Positions 17,355 through 25,524 of a stretch of DNA of 64,000 nt are shown here, one piece after another (position 1 is the stretch's first letter; the number at the start of each line of letters is the position of its first letter). The stretch covers positions 1 through 64,000 of the forward strand of contig JAEZZM010000049.1 in the NCBI GenBank assembly GCA_023418575.1, in the 5' to 3' direction. The stretch is from Actinomycetes bacterium (lineage in GTDB: Bacteria > Actinomycetota > Coriobacteriia > Coriobacteriales > JAEZZM01). Made by a program: the position numbers and the translations under genes. The notes beneath the pieces are model-generated. The model was not told the origin of the DNA and made no database searches. It was given only the letters and a program-made list of their open reading frames with translations.

Positions 17355-18185
17355 CTACTTTAGTTCTTTGGAACTATAATGTATATGTAAGCTCCTATTA
17401 GATAGTGAGATTTCTTCATTTAATAGAAGTCTTCTCAAGAATAGCTCTAGAAACTCAGTAGTCTCATATATTTCATGTTTTAAATCATTGTAGTTTGCCC
17501 TTACCAAGGCATTACGAAAATACCAAGCATTGGTATTAAAAAGATCGTTTGAGCAATCAAAGCCAAGACTGCGCAGATATTTAATGAAGAATACGGCAGT
17601 GGTTCGGGTGTTGCCCTCTCCAAAGACATGTATCTGCCATAGCCTAGAAACAAAGACGGCAAGGTGATGTATTACATCAGTCATAGAAAGACCTTTATAC
17701 GAGAAGGCTCTCTCTTGCGCAAGATCATACTCAAGGGTCTGCATAAGTTCGGTAGCATCGCCATAAAGCACTGTGGCACCGTTAAGCACCCATTCTTGTT
17801 TGGTGATGTTGTAAGTTCTTGTTTTGCCCGCATGAGAATATAGATCATAAAAAAGTTTTCGATGAATGGAAAGATATTCAATTGAGGTAAAACTAAAGCT
17901 TTTTTCTGACAGAAGTTTAGTAATTCTTGCAGAAACCTTATCTGCTTCCTCAGTACGATCCTCTATCCTTGAAGGGCGCTCCTTATAATAGCTTTGAAGC
18001 AATTCATTGACCTTATTAAGAGAAATTTTGCCCTCAATATTGCTGCTAGCAAGCTCTAATAAATACTCGGATGGTTTAAGTCCATCAACTGCTTGAAGAC
18101 CTATGGCGGTTGCCCATGCGTAGCCTTTTTCCTTTTTGTTGGGCTCAAGCTCTTGTATATATTCTTTGAACGGATCTTGCATCAT
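17355..18185 (-). CDS. Fic family protein (probable AMP transferase with built-in inhibitory motif)
   Basis: A 276-residue Fic-domain protein. The active-site loop HVFGEGNTRTTAVF (His186) fits HxFxxGNxR, in the GNTR subgroup that lacks the second Arg of the canonical HPFxxGNGRxxR. Residues 47-52, SSNIEG, match the (S/T)xxxE(G/N) inhibitory helix motif known to block ATP gamma-phosphate binding in Fic proteins. It is N-terminal to the Fic core, so the protein is likely auto-inhibited. A flap-like segment lies at 130-145. Substrate unknown; no separate antitoxin gene is adjacent, so a classical toxin-antitoxin pair is not supported. Confidence 0.88.
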   Translation of the reverse strand: MMQDPFKEYIQELEPNKKEKGYAWATAIGLQAVDGLKPSEYLLELASSNIEGKISLNKVNELLQSYYKERPSRIEDRTEEADKVSARITKLLSEKSFSFTSIEYLSIHRKLFYDLYSHAGKTRTYNITKQEWVLNGATVLYGDATELMQTLEYDLAQERAFSYKGLSMTDVIHHLAVFVSRLWQIHVFGEGNTRTTAVFFIKYLRSLGFDCSNDLFNTNAWYFRNALVRANYNDLKHEIYETTEFLELFLRRLLLNEEISLSNRSLHIHYSSKELK

Positions 18186-18291
18186 CTAATATCTTCCTTT
18201 GTGCAGCTCAGCGTTCTTAATCTTCCTGTTTGCTAATGTTTACGCAGATTCTTAGAGCAAATATTCCTTGCGCATCATTTAAGCGTTGGCT

Positions 18292-19554
18292 CTAAAGCGA
18301 AGTCTCTACTAAAGTCTCAATCTCTTTAAACGCTTCAATGCATGCCTGTATATCTTCTTGCGTATTGAAAGGCCCAATGCTTAGTCTCAGTACACCCAGA
18401 TTTCTTGCTTTAAGGCTCTCCATCATTAAGGGAGCGCACTGTGCTCCGGCACGACAGCAGATTCCATAGTACTCAAAAAGCAAAGAAGCAAGTTGAGCTG
18501 GCTCTAGTCCTTCTATATTGCAGGCGATAAGCCCGGTATTATCGGCATCTCTTGTTCCATAAAGCTTGAGATGCTTAAGTTTAGCCAAGCCATCCCAAAG
18601 TTGAAAACGTAGGGTTTGGATATTTTTAAGTTTGGAATCAAAATGAGCTTTTGTGTACTGTACGGCTGCTAAAAGGCCTGCTAGAGAGTGGGAGTTGCTT
18701 GTTCCTGCTTCTAAGATCTCAGGCATCTGAGCGGGTTGAGAGGTGCTAAAGGAATCAAAGCCTGACCCACCAACAAAAAGAGGGATGGGCAGTGCATTGT
18801 TTTTAGCAAGCACCAGGCCGCCTGTTCCCTGGGGGCCTAAAAGAGATTTGTGGCCTGTAAAGCAGAGGAAGTCAAGGCTGATTTCTTGCAGGTTTATGGG
18901 GACAAGTCCTATGGTTTGAGCTGCGTCAACAATTAGCTGGCATTGATATGTTTGCTTAAGTTTGCTTAGGCGCTCTATGGAGTAAATCTCTCCGCTTACA
19001 TTTGAAGCATGAGTAAATACAAGAATGATGTTGGGGTTTTCTGCTGCAGTATTGGCTAGCTTAGACATCAGCTCTTCTAATTCTTGATAATCAAGAGAGC
19101 CATCTTCTTTGTGCTTTATTATATGCAGCTTTGCTCTGTCGCTGGTGGCGCTATTTGTGTGTCTGCAGCTGTCCCCAAGAGCGGTGCTATCTTCACCAAG
19201 GATATCTGCATGAAGATAAAGTGGTCTTAGCACTGAGTTATGGGAAGCAGCGCTGGTAATAAAGTGGATCTTAGAGGCGTCTTTACAAGATTTTAGAGCC
19301 TCACTAAAGGCTGAATGAATGGCAATATTGAGTGCCTGGGTTGCATTGGCGCAAAAAGAAATTTGCAGGGGGGAGTCCGCCTTAAGTAAGTCGGCCAGCT
19401 CGTGTCTACACTGGGCTACACAAGAGGCAGCTAAAAGGGAAGGTTCATGTGCGCCTCTCCCAGGGCTTCCAAAACTTTGGAGCGCTTTGCTAACAGCCTC
19501 AATCACTTCTTGGGGTTTTTGGTAGCTTGTAGCTGCGTTGTCAAGATAAATCAT
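18292..19554 (-). CDS. Cysteine desulfurase-like class V aminotransferase (EF2568 type)
   Basis: A 420-residue PLP enzyme: IYLDNAATSYQKP at the N-terminus, FITSAASHNSVLRPL, the Schiff-base Lys in CFTGHKSLLGPQGTGG, and the catalytic Cys region GICCRAGAQCAP. The RAGAQCAP form is typical of the EF2568/TIGR01977 subgroup rather than IscS or SufS. From comparative genomics that subgroup is associated with the EF2563 selenium-dependent Mo hydroxylase set. It may therefore supply sulfur or selenium for the xdh cluster 5-16 kb upstream; this is inference. No selD is visible in this window. Confidence 0.88.
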   Translation of the reverse strand: MIYLDNAATSYQKPQEVIEAVSKALQSFGSPGRGAHEPSLLAASCVAQCRHELADLLKADSPLQISFCANATQALNIAIHSAFSEALKSCKDASKIHFITSAASHNSVLRPLYLHADILGEDSTALGDSCRHTNSATSDRAKLHIIKHKEDGSLDYQELEELMSKLANTAAENPNIILVFTHASNVSGEIYSIERLSKLKQTYQCQLIVDAAQTIGLVPINLQEISLDFLCFTGHKSLLGPQGTGGLVLAKNNALPIPLFVGGSGFDSFSTSQPAQMPEILEAGTSNSHSLAGLLAAVQYTKAHFDSKLKNIQTLRFQLWDGLAKLKHLKLYGTRDADNTGLIACNIEGLEPAQLASLLFEYYGICCRAGAQCAPLMMESLKARNLGVLRLSIGPFNTQEDIQACIEAFKEIETLVETSL

Positions 19555-19605
19555 AGTCTCATCCCCTGGCTATCCCTTGGTCAGTCGCTGCCTCTATTTA
19601 TGCTC

Positions 19606-20616
19606 CTAGAATCTTTCTAAAAGCATCCAGGAGCAATCCTCTAAGCCCTTTGTACAGCCTAGCTTTGCTTGCAGAGCTTCTGAGGCTTCATTCCCTTCAA
19701 CTACCATATCACAGGGGATGCGCCCTTGTGATAAAAGCTCAGCTATTTTAAAAGCTTCCAACTTAAGTGCCAGTCCCTGCCTGCGGTATTCGGGAAAAAT
19801 TTCAAGCATGCCCATAGTGCCTTCTGAGTGCTCTCCAATAAAGCCGGCGGGTTTATTGTCAACAAAAATACCCCAGCAAGTTTTAGATCTTAAGCGCTCC
19901 ATTATATAGTCAGGGTCATCAACATGGGTGTAGTGCTTGACAACTAGAGCGTGGTAGCTTTCATCCAGCATCTTAATTTCCTCTGTACGCTCATGAGTTT
20001 TAATAAGATCAGCCTCTGCAGGTGCTTCCTTGTGCAAATAAGCATAGTTGAAGGTGCGCAAAAAACACTTAAAGCCAAGCTTTTGAGCAAGCTCCTGACA
20101 CTGCTTTTTTGTGCCATAGCAAACAAGCTCAAGCTTTGTTTCCTTTTGAGCTTGAGTGCTTGTTAAAGCTGTTGAGGTTGCATCGGCTTTGTCATGCTTC
20201 GACTTGCACTCAGTGTTATAACTCTGCTTGTTGGTAGTTTTACCTAAGCTGCCGATAAGAGCGTGAAGCTTCTTGTGCACATGCTCTAAATCTTGGGTGC
20301 TTGCATGATAAATATGCAGCAGGACTATTTTGCTTTTAGGATTAAACAGCATGCAGCTTGTTATTTCACTATGAGGATTAAGGCTATACCATAAGGGATC
20401 AGCTCCTGTTTTATAAAACTCAGATATAAATGCTCTGGAAGCAAGGTCTTTGCTGATGAAATTGTTTAGAAGCTGCTCAAATTCTGGCTCAAAGTGTGGC
20501 TTAAAACCTGAGCTACAAGCTGAGCTAGAGCCTAGCTCAAAACCTGAGACACAAGCTAAGTCAGAGCCTGGCTCAAAGCTTGGCTGGTCAAAAGCGTCAA
20601 GATCATTATCGTGCAC
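19606..20616 (-). CDS. GNAT family N-acetyltransferase with repeat-containing N-terminus
   Basis: A 336-residue protein whose last 100 residues are a GNAT acetyl-CoA fold (GFIGEHSEGTMGMLEIFPEYRRQGLALKLE, the RRQGLA being motif A). The N-terminal half has no domain I recognise and contains a 12-residue repeat of the type SGFELGSSSAC. GTG 20616 is chosen because AAGGAG lies five bases before it; a longer TTG start at 20676 has no such site. Acceptor unknown. It lies 51 bp upstream of the cysteine desulfurase gene in the same direction. Confidence 0.8.
   Translation of the reverse strand: MHDNDLDAFDQPSFEPGSDLACVSGFELGSSSACSSGFKPHFEPEFEQLLNNFISKDLASRAFISEFYKTGADPLWYSLNPHSEITSCMLFNPKSKIVLLHIYHASTQDLEHVHKKLHALIGSLGKTTNKQSYNTECKSKHDKADATSTALTSTQAQKETKLELVCYGTKKQCQELAQKLGFKCFLRTFNYAYLHKEAPAEADLIKTHERTEEIKMLDESYHALVVKHYTHVDDPDYIMERLRSKTCWGIFVDNKPAGFIGEHSEGTMGMLEIFPEYRRQGLALKLEAFKIAELLSQGRIPCDMVVEGNEASEALQAKLGCTKGLEDCSWMLLERF
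20501..20572. repeat. 36-bp in-frame tandem repeat, two copies
   Basis: Copies at 20501-20536 and 20537-20572 share AAAACCTGAG, ACAAGCT and AGAGCCT. They encode duplicated 12-residue segments near the N-terminus of the acetyltransferase. Confidence 0.75.
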
Positions 20617-20712
20617 ATGAACTCCTTGTAAAACCTTATAAAAGTAGTCTTGAAACAATATTATAAGATTTTGCAAGCACTTTTAGTTTGGCTTGTGATA
20701 AAGTTAAGCTGT

Positions 20713-20812
20713 GCCGCGGGAACTTGGGTAGACCAGGTTGAGAGGAGGGTGAAGCCCTCGACCGTACGTACCTGAACCGGATAATACCGGCGTAGGAAGG
20801 CTTCTCTCGCGC
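20713..20812 (+). ncRNA. TPP riboswitch (THI element)
   Basis: Conserved elements are present in order: CTTGG/CCAGG stem, TTGAGA (CTGAGA in the consensus), the variable hairpin GAGGG-TGAAG-CCCTC, then ACCTGAACCGGATAATA and CCGGCGTAGG, matching the consensus ACCTGATCTGGATAATGCCAGCGTAGG. It lies upstream of the YkoE gene and should repress it when thiamine pyrophosphate is abundant. Confidence 0.95.
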
Positions 20813-20848
20813 ACTGTTAATCTAGTTACTTGCGTGAAAGGAGCAAGC

Positions 20849-21484
20849 ATGAGTATCAATAGCAATAATTCTTCATCCATTCAGCAATCTTTTCAATCTG
20901 AAATTTCCATGAAATGGCGCGTCATAGATTTTGTGACCGCAGCTGTTTTGGCAGTGGCCTGTGGACTCCTCTTTTTTATTTGGAACAATATTGGTTATGC
21001 AGGTTTTAAAGCTTTAGACGCCCTCACTCCAGGTTTTGGAGGTTTAGTTAACGGTCTATGGTATATAGGCGGTCCTTTGGGAGCATTAATTATCAGAAAA
21101 CCAGGAGCTGCGCTCTTTGTTGAGCTCTTGGCAGCTATTACTTCTATGGCTTTGGGCTCGCAGTGGGGGGTAGAGGCCTTATACGCTGGTTTTGCTCAGG
21201 GTTTTGGTGCAGAGATTATCTTTTTGATAACTAGATATAAAAGATTTAAACTTCCCATCTTACTTCTTGCAGGTGCAGCTGCTGCTTTAGGCGCTATGAT
21301 CTTAGAGGGTATCACAGGAGACTTTGCTAAATCTTTGAGCTTTATTGCCTGCTACTGGAGCTGCTCTTTGCTCAGCGGAGCTCTTTTGGGCGGTCTTCTT
21401 GCCTACATTCTAACTAAAGCCTTAGCAAAAGCAGGTGCCTTAAATAGATTTGCTGCGGGCAGAGAAGTTAATACGCGCGTCTAG
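20849..21484 (+). CDS. ykoE: YkoE, ECF transporter substrate-binding (S) component for thiamine/HMP
   Basis: A 211-residue integral membrane protein with about six hydrophobic segments and the YkoE-type opening (WRVIDFVTAAVLAVACGLLF, GGLVNGLWYIGGPLGALI, ELLAAITSM). YkoE proteins are S components of ECF transporters for thiamine precursors (hydroxymethylpyrimidine) or thiamine. Placement under a TPP riboswitch strongly supports this. ATG 20849 is chosen: AAAGGAG lies five bases upstream, while the upstream GTG at 20834 would precede that site. It is followed 14 bp later by the energising subunit gene. Confidence 0.93.
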   Translation: MSINSNNSSSIQQSFQSEISMKWRVIDFVTAAVLAVACGLLFFIWNNIGYAGFKALDALTPGFGGLVNGLWYIGGPLGALIIRKPGAALFVELLAAITSMALGSQWGVEALYAGFAQGFGAEIIFLITRYKRFKLPILLLAGAAAALGAMILEGITGDFAKSLSFIACYWSCSLLSGALLGGLLAYILTKALAKAGALNRFAAGREVNTRV

Positions 21485-21498
21485 GCACTGCTTAGCTT

Positions 21499-23976
21499 AT
21501 GAATACAGGCGTGAGTCTCAGTATAAAACCCTTGGTAGAGCTTAAAGACTGGGGCTTTAGATCAAGCAGTCGCAAAAAATGGGCTTTGCGCCATATAGAT
21601 TTTGAGCTTAAGGCCGGAGAGCGTGTGCTGGTCTTGGGAGCTAGTGGCGCAGGTAAATCAACTTTATTTAAGGCAATAGCTGGAGTCTTAGAAGAAGGTG
21701 AGCAAGAAGGTAGCCTGCTTATTGATTCAAAAGCTGCGCATGAGGCGCTCGGCACGGTTGGTCTGCTTTTGCAAGATCCAGATTCTCAGGTGATTTTACA
21801 GCGTGTAGCCGATGATGTGGCCTTTGCCTGTGAAAATTTAGCTATTGAGCCAGCAGAGATAAAAAGACGTGTCCAAGAAAGCCTTGAAGCTGTTGGGCTT
21901 AGGCTGGATTTTGATCACAATACAGAAGAGCTTTCTGGCGGTCAAAAACAACGCATGGCGCTTGCTGGCCTTTTGGCCATGCAACCCAAGCTGTTGCTGC
22001 TTGATGAGCCAAGCGCAAATCTAGACCCTAAAGGTAAGCTTGAGGTCGTTCAGGCAGTATCTGCTTTGCTGTCTCAAGAAGAAAACTTGAGCCTTATGAT
22101 TATTGAGCATGACTATGAGCCATGGCTTGATATGATTGATCGCGTTATCTTGATAGATGATCAAGATATTGTGGCGAGCGCAAGTCCTCAGGAGATGTTT
22201 AGCAGGTATGCTTCAGTTTTGCAAAAAGCCGGAGTCTGGCTTCCTGGTGAGCGTGATGAGATAGTAGCTTCAGCGCTTAAGAGTGCTTCCCAGCAGAAAG
22301 TGGGGCAAGTAAGGCAGCAAAACCTTCTGCCAAAAAAGAATAAGCAAGAACATAAAACCTTGTTAAGCTGTAAGGACCTAAGCATAGGCTATGAGGTAGA
22401 TAAGCCGATAAAATCAGGAATCAACCTTGAGATACAAGAGGGTGATTCACTGTGCATTGTGGGGAGTAATGGTGCAGGAAAATCAACTCTGGCATTAAGT
22501 CTGGCAGGAGCGCTTAAAAGCCTCAAAGGCCAGGTTAGTTGGCATGAGTTAGGGAGCAATAATCCAGAGGGCGATAAGCCAGGGTCTGCAGCAAGCCTTA
22601 CAAGCAAAGATAGCGGTGCATCTTTAAGCTCACCGTATGAATGGCAAAGCAAAGATTATTTGGGGAAGATGGCCTATGTCTTTCAAGAGCCAGAGTATCA
22701 ATTCTTAGCAAGTACTGCCATAGATGAACTGCTTTTATCTTTGAGCCGCAGCAATCTTACTGATGAGCAAAAGAAAGAGAAAGCTCATGAAATGCTTGCA
22801 AGCATGGGTTTGGATAAGCTTGCTTTAGCACATCCCATGACCTTAAGTGGGGGAGAAAAGAGGCGTTTATCTGTGGCTTGTGCGCTTATTCATGCCCCTA
22901 GCCTTATTATTTTAGATGAGCCCAGTTTTGGGCAGGATAGAAATACCTGGTGGGCCCTGCTTGATCGGCTTAAAACATTGCAAGAACAGGGCATAAGTAT
23001 CATAAGCATTTCTCACGACAAGGCCTATAATGCCCTCATGGGAAATAAAAGCATCAATCTTGATGATTACCATGATGAGCATCAGGGTGATACGTCTTGC
23101 AGGGAAGGGACTAAGCTAGGTGGCGATAAGGGCGCTTTGCAACAGGGAAGGCAAGAAAGCGCCCGTAAGAGCCCTAAAAGTGCCAAGACCTTCCGCTCAC
23201 ACAAACGATGGGATCATGTATCACAGATAAATCCTGTATTTCAGTTGTTGGGCTTACTTATTATGACAAGCCCGCTGCTAAGTACCATAGATCCTGTGAG
23301 CGCAGTTTGCGCCTTAGCTCTAGAGCTTGTCTTAATCCCTTTTTGTGGCCTAAGCCTACGCTCATTTTTAAGGCGGATAAGCCCCTTATTTATAGCTGCG
23401 CCCTTGGTTGCCTGCTCTATGCTGTTATATGCTGATCCAAAAGGTCATATATTTACTTCCTTTGGCCCCATGACCATATCTGAAAACTCAATTTACTTAG
23501 CTATTTCAATTGCTCTGCGCGTATTTGCTTTAGCTTTGCCAGCCTTAGTCTTGCTCTCAAAAATTGATGTTCATATCATGGCACAAGGCTTAATTCAAAT
23601 TTTAAAACTACCAGTAAAACCAGTTTTAGCTTCACTTTCTGGCCTGCGCATGCTTTCGCTCATGTTAAGTGACTATGAGGCTCTTAAGCGGGCCCATAGG
23701 CTAAGAGGAGTAGAGGCCAAAAACCCTCTTAAACGACTTTTTAAGCGCGCCTTTTCACTTTTGCTTTTTGCTCTGCGCAGATCAGAAAAGCTGTCCTGCG
23801 CCATGGAGGCTCGAGGTTTTGCAAGCTCAAAACAAAGAACCTGGATGCGGACTCTAGAAATACTCCCAGCTAGTTATATCTTTTTGTTCATAAGTGTTTT
23901 AATTCCGCTGATAGCTATTACTTTGGCGATAATAACGGGTGAATTTAGGCCTATGGGTAGAGGTGGACTGGCTTAA
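21499..23976 (+). CDS. ECF transporter energising module: two ATPases and the T component in one polypeptide (YkoD-YkoC fusion)
   Basis: An 825-residue protein. Domain 1 (about 12-240) is an ABC ATPase: GASGAGKST, LSGGQKQRM, LLLDEPSANLD. Domain 2 (about 285-520) is a second ATPase: GSNGAGKST, LSGGEKRR, IILDEPSFG. Domain 3 (about 570-825) is an EcfT membrane protein with about five segments and the two coupling motifs HRLRG and MEARGF. YkoD is a double ATPase and YkoC the T component, usually separate genes; here they are fused. With YkoE the fusion would give a complete two-gene ECF importer for thiamine or HMP. No frameshift is seen. Confidence 0.92.
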   Translation: MNTGVSLSIKPLVELKDWGFRSSSRKKWALRHIDFELKAGERVLVLGASGAGKSTLFKAIAGVLEEGEQEGSLLIDSKAAHEALGTVGLLLQDPDSQVILQRVADDVAFACENLAIEPAEIKRRVQESLEAVGLRLDFDHNTEELSGGQKQRMALAGLLAMQPKLLLLDEPSANLDPKGKLEVVQAVSALLSQEENLSLMIIEHDYEPWLDMIDRVILIDDQDIVASASPQEMFSRYASVLQKAGVWLPGERDEIVASALKSASQQKVGQVRQQNLLPKKNKQEHKTLLSCKDLSIGYEVDKPIKSGINLEIQEGDSLCIVGSNGAGKSTLALSLAGALKSLKGQVSWHELGSNNPEGDKPGSAASLTSKDSGASLSSPYEWQSKDYLGKMAYVFQEPEYQFLASTAIDELLLSLSRSNLTDEQKKEKAHEMLASMGLDKLALAHPMTLSGGEKRRLSVACALIHAPSLIILDEPSFGQDRNTWWALLDRLKTLQEQGISIISISHDKAYNALMGNKSINLDDYHDEHQGDTSCREGTKLGGDKGALQQGRQESARKSPKSAKTFRSHKRWDHVSQINPVFQLLGLLIMTSPLLSTIDPVSAVCALALELVLIPFCGLSLRSFLRRISPLFIAAPLVACSMLLYADPKGHIFTSFGPMTISENSIYLAISIALRVFALALPALVLLSKIDVHIMAQGLIQILKLPVKPVLASLSGLRMLSLMLSDYEALKRAHRLRGVEAKNPLKRLFKRAFSLLLFALRRSEKLSCAMEARGFASSKQRTWMRTLEILPASYIFLFISVLIPLIAITLAIITGEFRPMGRGGLA

Positions 23977-24010
23977 GGGGTCTAGCTTAATTCTTTGTTC
24001 TTCCCCTCTG

Positions 24011-24202
24011 CATAACATATCTTATAAGAAGTCTGTTGCAGGTGTAGCAAGTTTTGCTGTAGTTTCAGCTATGGTAGTTCCTTCAGTACTTGCTACCGAT
24101 ACTGCTTCAGGTGGAGCAACTCCCGAAAAGCGCAAGATGGAGCTTCCTACCAATCCTGTAGAACTCATGAATTATATTCATGGTGTTAATGATTTGAGCT
24201 AG
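24011..24202 (+). pseudogene. Start-less, truncated copy of the LPxTG protein 5' end (third switch copy)
   Basis: From 24017 the frame reads ISYKKSVAGVASFAVVSAMVVPSVLA, nearly identical to the signal peptides of the two LPxTG proteins nearby, but the start codon is ATA in place of ATG. It continues for about 35 unrelated residues and stops at 24202, with no sorting signal. No ribosome binding site is visible. DNA identity to the other 5' ends spans 24011-24081. It may be a decayed gene or a silent cassette for recombination. It is direct relative to the right LPxTG gene and inverted relative to the left one. Confidence 0.82.
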
Positions 24203-24305
24203 CTTAGCCTGGTCCTACAGACATTTTGGCCTATAAGCCCTAAAAGCTCATCTTGGCTTATAAACCTCAAGTTCACAAGGATAGTCTCATCAAAAAGCTG
24301 AGCAT

Positions 24306-24340
24306 ACAAAAAAGTAGCCCGCCTAAAAGACGGGCTACTT
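24306..24340 (-). terminator. Terminator of the left LPxTG gene
   Basis: A perfect 10-bp stem AAGTAGCCCG/CGGGCTACTT with a 9-base loop. On the minus strand it is followed by a T-run (TTTTTTG). It lies 44 bp past the stop codon. Confidence 0.9.
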
Positions 24341-24383
24341 GCATATCTAGATCAACTATTTAGCTTATTGCGGTCTAGAATAA

Positions 24384-25175
24384 TTATGCATTTACCTTGC
24401 GTGAAGCAATGAGGCCTGCAGCGATGAGAGCTGCTGCACCTGCAGCTGCGAAAGGAGCAACTGGGGTCTGCTCGCCGGTCTTAGGGAGCTTCTTGCCGCC
24501 CTTCTTAGCAGCCTCTTTTGCCTTTAAGCCCTTAGGAGTGAGAGCAGAAGGATCTACCTTCTTAACAAAGCTCTCGAGAGCAGCAACAGCCTTCTTGAGG
24601 AGCTCAACTTGCTTCTCTACCTGATAGGTGTTGAGATCAGCAGCTTTTGCATTCTTTACAAGAGCGAGAAGAGCCTTAGCCTCACCCTCGAGGTAAGCAA
24701 GAGTGTACTCTTTGTCAGCAACGGTAAGCTTCAAAGTACCATCCTTGAACCATGCTACCTGATCAAGAACCTTGCTTGCATAAGCAACAGCGTCCTTCTG
24801 GAGCTTTTCCTTGTACTCGAGGTTGTCCTTGTTAGCTTCCTTTACCTTCTTGAGTTCAGCCTTGAGTTCGTCTGCAGCCTTCTTGAGCTCAGCAGCGCCG
24901 AGACCCTTCTCATCAGCAGTAGCGAGAACAGCTTTAGCCTTCTCTATAGCAACAGAAAGAACGTTAGTGCCCTTGAGCTCCTTAGCAGCCTTAGCAGCCT
25001 CATCGATAGCCTTCTGAAGCTCAGCCTTAGCTTCTGCAATAGCGTTCTTAGCAGGAGCAGGAGCAGGAGCAGGAGCACCTGAAGCGGTTGCCTCAGCAGC
25101 GAAAGCAGCTGGAACAACCATAGCTGAAGCTACAGCAAAAGTTGCTACACCTGCAACAATCTTCTTATAAGACAT
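24384..25175 (-). CDS. LPxTG-anchored surface protein (left, promoter-proximal orientation)
   Basis: A 263-residue cell-wall protein. It has a signal peptide (1-27, cleaved near AFA), an Ala-Pro linker, a Lys/Ala/Glu-rich helical (coiled-coil-like) region from about 42 to 220, then LPKTG at 230-234, a hydrophobic segment and the tail SRKVNA. Sortase should attach it to peptidoglycan. Codon use is strongly biased to preferred codons (AAG, CTC, GCA), suggesting high expression. The first 25 residues and the last 34 are nearly identical to those of the gene at 26418, while the middle differs. The promoter TTGACA-17-TAAATT and an AAAGGA site lie upstream, inside the candidate invertible segment. 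Confidence 0.93.
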   Translation of the reverse strand: MSYKKIVAGVATFAVASAMVVPAAFAAEATASGAPAPAPAPAKNAIAEAKAELQKAIDEAAKAAKELKGTNVLSVAIEKAKAVLATADEKGLGAAELKKAADELKAELKKVKEANKDNLEYKEKLQKDAVAYASKVLDQVAWFKDGTLKLTVADKEYTLAYLEGEAKALLALVKNAKAADLNTYQVEKQVELLKKAVAALESFVKKVDPSALTPKGLKAKEAAKKGGKKLPKTGEQTPVAPFAAAGAAALIAAGLIASRKVNA

Positions 25176-25181
25176 ATTATA
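25111..25181 (-). repeat. Left inverted repeat of the candidate switch
   Basis: 71 bp that match 26412-26482 in inverted orientation with 5 mismatches, including a 29-bp perfect block that begins with GTTGCAGGTGTAGCAAC. It covers the start codon and most of the signal-peptide coding sequence. Homology stops abruptly at TATAAT just upstream of the ATG. Confidence 0.88.
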
Positions 25182-25253
25182 GTCCTTTCGACTTGTAGTC
25201 TCCCTTTTGGAAACTACATCACTTAAGCTAGACCAGTTATCTAGCGTGAATTC

Positions 25254-25282
25254 AATTTACCTTTCTTCTTTTAGCTTGTCAA
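25254..25282 (-). promoter_or_regulatory. Promoter of the left LPxTG gene
   Basis: On the minus strand TTGACA (25282-25277) and TAAATT (25259-25254) with a 17-bp spacer. The leader of about 70 nt contains a GCTAGA/TCTAGC hairpin and ends with AAAGGA seven bases before the ATG. All of it lies between the inverted repeats. Confidence 0.78.
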
Positions 25283-25414
25283 CGTTCAGCTTTCTTTCAG
25301 AAAAGTTCTTATCTAAAGAGCGGTAAACTTTTTTATCCCAGGTAAACAATGTAGTTCATCAAAAACTCAGCCTTCAGTTAACTTTAAGAATCACAAATCC
25401 TACATCTTTTCTGA

Positions 25415-25435
25415 AAAAGTTTTCAGAAAACTTTT
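25415..25435. repeat. Near-perfect AT-rich palindrome between recombinase and left LPxTG promoter
   Basis: Arms AAAAGTTTTC and GAAAACTTTT around a single central base. A related half (TTTCAGAAAAGTTC) occurs at about 25295-25309. It may be the recombinase gene terminator or a protein-binding site. The rest of 25283-25524 has no gene. Confidence 0.6.
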
Positions 25436-25524
25436 AAGCTAATTCTTTTAGCACCTAGGTTTAAATAAGGTTTAGCCATTAAAGATAACTAAACACCCTT
25501 GCCTAAATACATCTTCCAAATAGC

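Noticed and set aside
24609..25082. Long plus-strand frame opposite the left LPxTG gene (Leu/Ser-rich)
   Set aside because: An antisense shadow created by the strong codon bias of the surface gene; the same effect occurs opposite the right LPxTG gene.
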